A stretch of 17,926 nucleotides of DNA from Neofamilia sp964346535 (GTDB lineage: Bacteria; Bacillota; Clostridia; Tissierellales; Peptoniphilaceae). The notes beneath the pieces are model-generated. The model was not told the origin of the DNA. It worked only from the letters and a program-made list of their open reading frames with translations, and made no database searches. The stretch covers positions 1 through 17,926 of the forward strand of contig CAYFUN010000027.1 of NCBI GenBank assembly GCA_964346535.1, given 5' to 3'. Positions 15,545-17,926 of the stretch are shown in pieces (position 1 is the first letter of the stretch; the number at the start of each line of letters is the position of its first letter). Made by a program: the position numbers and the translations under genes.

Positions 15545-16501
15545 TTATCCAAAAATAACTGAAATAGATTCGTTGTTGTGAATTCTATCAATAGCTTGGG
15601 CAATTAAGCCGCCAACAGAAACAATTTTAATCTTAGATTTTTTATTTTCTTCTGGTTGGTTAATAGTATCAGTGATAACAAATTCTTCTAAGGCTGAATT
15701 TTGAATTCTGTCTACTGCACTGTCAGATAAAACTCCGTGGGTAGCAGCGCCATAAATTTTCTTAGCTCCTCTTTTCTTAAGAGCTTCAGCAGCCTTGCAA
15801 ATTGTACCGCCTGTATCAATAATATCGTCGACCATAATAACATTTTTGCCTTCAATTTCACCGATGATGTTCATAACTTCATTTTCATTTGGTCTTGGTC
15901 TAACTTTTTCTATAATAGCAATTGGAAGATTTAAATAGTTGGCAAACTTTCTAGTTCTAGTTACTCCTCCTAGGTCTGGAGAAACTACAACAAAGTCGCC
16001 TTCTTCTTGTACCTTGTCTTTAAAATAATCTGATAAGTGTTCTAGTGCTGAAAGATGGTCTACTGGAATATCAAAGAAACCTTGGATTTGTCCAGCGTGT
16101 AGGTCCATAGTTATAACCCTGTCTGCACCAGCTGTAGTTAATAAATCGGCAACTAACTTTGATGTAATAGGTTCTCTGGCCTTAGTCTTTCTATCTTGTC
16201 TAGCATAGCCATAATAAGGAATAACTGCGTTAATTCTACCTGCAGATGCCCTCTTTAAGGCGTCAATTAAAATTAACAGTTCCATTAAATTATCATTAAC
16301 TGGCTTTGAAGTAGGTTGAATTATAAAAACATCAGCCCCTCTTGTTGAGTCTGCAATATTTAAGCTGATTTCTCCATCTTTAAAGTGGTTAATAGCTGTA
16401 TCGCTTAGCTCTACTCCTAAATATTTGCAAATGTCCTTTGCAAGTGGAATGTTTGCATTCCCTGAAATAATACTTAAATCTCCATAGATATTCTTTTTCA
16501 T
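15545..16501 (-). CDS. prs: Ribose-phosphate pyrophosphokinase (PRPP synthetase)
   Basis: Makes PRPP from ribose 5-phosphate and ATP for nucleotide, histidine and tryptophan synthesis. It has 318 residues from ATG at 16501. The frame is open to a TTG at 16513 next to the glmU stop, but that TTG overlaps the SD (GGAGG at 16507-16511, five bases before the ATG), so the ATG is the real start. Visible sites are the ATP-binding PYYGYARQDRK (95-105), the catalytic histidine in MDLHAGQIQGFF (H135), K199/R201 of the flexible loop (EKVRPRPNE) and the PRPP loop VDDIIDTGGT (224-233). The gene follows glmU by 12 bases, as in B. subtilis gcaD-prs. Its product feeds Hpt, encoded farther along. Confidence 0.98.
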   Translation of the reverse strand: MKKNIYGDLSIISGNANIPLAKDICKYLGVELSDTAINHFKDGEISLNIADSTRGADVFIIQPTSKPVNDNLMELLILIDALKRASAGRINAVIPYYGYARQDRKTKAREPITSKLVADLLTTAGADRVITMDLHAGQIQGFFDIPVDHLSALEHLSDYFKDKVQEEGDFVVVSPDLGGVTRTRKFANYLNLPIAIIEKVRPRPNENEVMNIIGEIEGKNVIMVDDIIDTGGTICKAAEALKKRGAKKIYGAATHGVLSDSAVDRIQNSALEEFVITDTINQPEENKKSKIKIVSVGGLIAQAIDRIHNNESISVIFG

Positions 16502-16506
16502 ACTAT

Positions 16507-16511
16507 CCTCC
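16507..16511 (-). promoter_or_regulatory. Ribosome binding site fixing the prs start
   Basis: GGAGG with a five-base spacer to ATG at 16499-16501 decides against the upstream in-frame TTG at 16513, which would overlap this site. Confidence 0.85.
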
Positions 16512-16513
16512 AA

Positions 16514-17737
16514 TTACTTCAATTTTCTTCTTTTTACCCAATCTTTTATATTAACCTGCTGAGCCCTTTCTATAGCCAAGGCATCTTTGTCTACATCCTT
16601 GGTAATAGTTGAGCCAGCAGCTACAAAAGCACTTTCAGCCACCCTAACAGGGGCGATTAAATTTGCATTAGACCCTATAAAGGCCTTGTCTTCAATAAGA
16701 GTTTGGTGTTTGTTTTTGCCATCATAGTTGGCAGTAATAACACCGCAGCTAATGTTTACATCCTGGCCGACAATAGAGTCACCTAAGTAGGCCAAGTGAC
16801 CTGCCTTAGAATTTTCTCCAAAATCAGTTTTCTTAAGTTCAACAAAGTTGCCAATATGGGCCTTGGACCTGACAATAGACTGAGGTCTAAGTTGGGCGAA
16901 TGGACCAATTGTAACTTCATTATGGACTTCTGAATCACATATATATGAAGCCTTAATTTGACAGCCGTCTCCTACAGTGGAATTAATTATAGAAGTGTCG
17001 CCTTCAATAATACAAGCAGATCCAATTTTAGTCTGACCTAAAATCCTAGCTCCAGGATAAATTGTTGTGTCTATACCAATTTCGACCCCAGGTCCAATTA
17101 TAGTTGAATTAAAATCAATAATATTAACTCCAGAGTCAACTAGCCTTTCAAGAATGTTTTTTCTTAAAAGTTCTTGGGCCTTATAAAAGTCTGATCTGGT
17201 TTTTATAACAAGGCAATCTTGATCAAGGTCTTTAGAGACAAAGTCAAAACCGTCAGGTCTAATTTGGTCTCCTAATCTACTAAAATCAAAAAAATCTAAA
17301 GGCATGTTCTTTAGAAGATTTCCTTCAAAGTAAAAAATCCCTAGGTCTGACTTATATTTTTCGTCTATTAAGCTTACTGCTCCCTTGTCCTTGGCTTTTT
17401 TAAGAAAATCTCCTAAGACCTCTCCACCTATAAAGGGACAAAAGCTTGAAAATATTAAAAGGTCAGCATCATCTTCAAAGCCCAAAGAAGAAAAACTAAT
17501 TTCTTTAGTCGCTGAGACTTCTTGATATACACAGTCCATGTCAACTAGGTCCATGGCTTCTTTTAAATCTCTATCATCTTCATCGGCAAGGAAGACCACC
17601 TTTTCTATACCTGCATCCTTTAACTGGTCTACTAGTATATTTAGAATAGGCCTGTCTAAAAGTTCGTGAACTAAAAGAGACCTATTAGAAACAAAGTCCT
17701 TGGTAATTTGGCTAGCTAAAATTATAGCCTCTTTCAT
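16514..17737 (-). CDS. glmU: GlmU-like protein: intact glucosamine-1-phosphate acetyltransferase domain, degenerate uridylyltransferase domain
   Basis: GlmU normally acetylates glucosamine-1-phosphate and then adds UMP from UTP to make UDP-GlcNAc for the cell wall. This copy has 407 residues instead of about 455. The left-handed beta-helix half (about 203-400) retains residues matching E. coli R333, K351, H363, Y366, N377, K392, S405 and R440 at R284, K302, H314, Y317, N328, K343, S356 and R391, all with a constant offset of 49. The N-terminal half (1-195) keeps the fold outline (AIILAS) but lacks the nucleotide-binding AAGxGTRMxSxxPK motif. The GD metal site is replaced (SSFCPF), and so are the QLGTGHA and NAQGEYYLTD motifs. 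Acetyltransferase activity is likely; uridylyltransferase activity is doubtful. ATG at 17737; first gene of its operon, 12 bases before prs. Confidence 0.92.
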   Translation of the reverse strand: MKEAIILASQITKDFVSNRSLLVHELLDRPILNILVDQLKDAGIEKVVFLADEDDRDLKEAMDLVDMDCVYQEVSATKEISFSSLGFEDDADLLIFSSFCPFIGGEVLGDFLKKAKDKGAVSLIDEKYKSDLGIFYFEGNLLKNMPLDFFDFSRLGDQIRPDGFDFVSKDLDQDCLVIKTRSDFYKAQELLRKNILERLVDSGVNIIDFNSTIIGPGVEIGIDTTIYPGARILGQTKIGSACIIEGDTSIINSTVGDGCQIKASYICDSEVHNEVTIGPFAQLRPQSIVRSKAHIGNFVELKKTDFGENSKAGHLAYLGDSIVGQDVNISCGVITANYDGKNKHQTLIEDKAFIGSNANLIAPVRVAESAFVAAGSTITKDVDKDALAIERAQQVNIKDWVKRRKLK

Positions 17738-17787
17738 AAATTATAACCTTCTTCTCTATATTTTTCTAAATATTTGCATACAATGAA

Positions 17788-17816
17788 ATTATAACATTTT
17801 AAGGACCTATCGTCTA
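17788..17816 (-). promoter_or_regulatory. Extended -10 promoter of the glmU-prs operon
   Basis: TGTTATAAT gives a perfect extended -10 (hexamer at 17788-17793). A -35 TAGACG (17811-17816, four of six consensus bases) lies 17 bases upstream. The leader would be about 44 bases; it is AT-rich, has no visible riboswitch or PurBox-like sequence, and contains a GAAGG SD. The region between this promoter and the upstream terminator (17817-17897) shows nothing else recognisable. Confidence 0.75.
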
Positions 17817-17897
17817 ATGTTTTATGGGAAATAATTAACTGGGATTTTGAAATTTGTTTTTATAGTTTTAAATAATTAAGAGTGTTCTTGCAAATAT

Positions 17898-17924
17898 AAA
17901 AAAGACGGCTATTAAACCGTCTTT
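17898..17924 (-). terminator. Intrinsic terminator of the gene upstream of glmU (outside the window)
   Basis: On the minus strand AAAGACGG and CCGTCTTT form a perfect 8-bp stem with an 8-base loop, and the U-run spans six bases (partly in the stem). It marks the end of an unseen minus-strand gene and isolates the glmU operon. Confidence 0.85.
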
Positions 17925-17926
17925 AA

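Noticed and set aside
16502..16513. TTG at 16513 as the prs start
   Set aside because: It overlaps the strong GGAGG ribosome binding site of the ATG at 16501 and directly abuts the glmU stop codon.
17742..17752. TATAAT directly before the glmU ATG as a second promoter
   Set aside because: It falls between the SD and the start codon, and transcription from it would start inside or after the coding start; no -35 is present.
17738..17926. Riboswitch, glmS-type ribozyme or purine box ahead of glmU-prs
   Set aside because: I could not find conserved core motifs; only a promoter and an upstream terminator are supported.

Overview
The window is a compact block of housekeeping genes from a low-GC, Gram-positive bacterium. 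All sixteen genes lie on the minus strand, so the genes below are listed from high to low coordinates. The bacterium is probably an anaerobic, non-sporulating member of the Tissierellia (Anaerococcus / Peptoniphilus / Finegoldia type). This assignment is inferred from AT-richness, strong Shine-Dalgarno sites, gene order and protein sequences; no database search was possible.

The order is glmU - prs - pth - mfd - prsA-like foldase - mazG - hup - rqcP - divIC - yabR-like S1 protein - tilS - hpt - ftsH - dusB - greA - lysS (cut by the window start). This is the Bacillus/Clostridium gcaD-to-lysS neighbourhood with the sporulation genes known from B. subtilis missing (fin, spoVT, spoVB, yabP, yabQ, spoIIE). 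It carries the additions usual in clostridia: a foldase after mfd, hup after mazG, and greA before lysS.

Two main transcription units are visible. The first starts at an extended -10 promoter before glmU, just after a terminator for an unseen upstream gene, and runs through prs, pth and mfd. The foldase has its own extended -10 promoter and ends in a strong intrinsic terminator. The second unit starts at a good sigma-A promoter before mazG and reads toward lysS. It may gain an internal promoter before hup and is interrupted by a terminator-like hairpin between the S1 gene and tilS.

Functionally the block combines cell-wall and nucleotide precursor supply (GlmU, Prs, Hpt), translation and tRNA handling (Pth, RqcP, TilS, DusB, LysRS), transcription and repair (Mfd, GreA), chromosome packing (HU), nucleotide sanitation (MazG), division (DivIC), and protein folding and turnover (PrsA-like foldase, FtsH).

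No mobile element, CRISPR array, tRNA or rRNA gene was seen, and no gene-free stretch exceeds 200 bases. I found no wholly new system. The most unusual items are a GlmU whose uridylyltransferase half appears to have lost its active site while the acetyltransferase half is intact, and a class II lysyl-tRNA synthetase with a C-terminal MetRS/Trbp111-type tRNA-binding domain.
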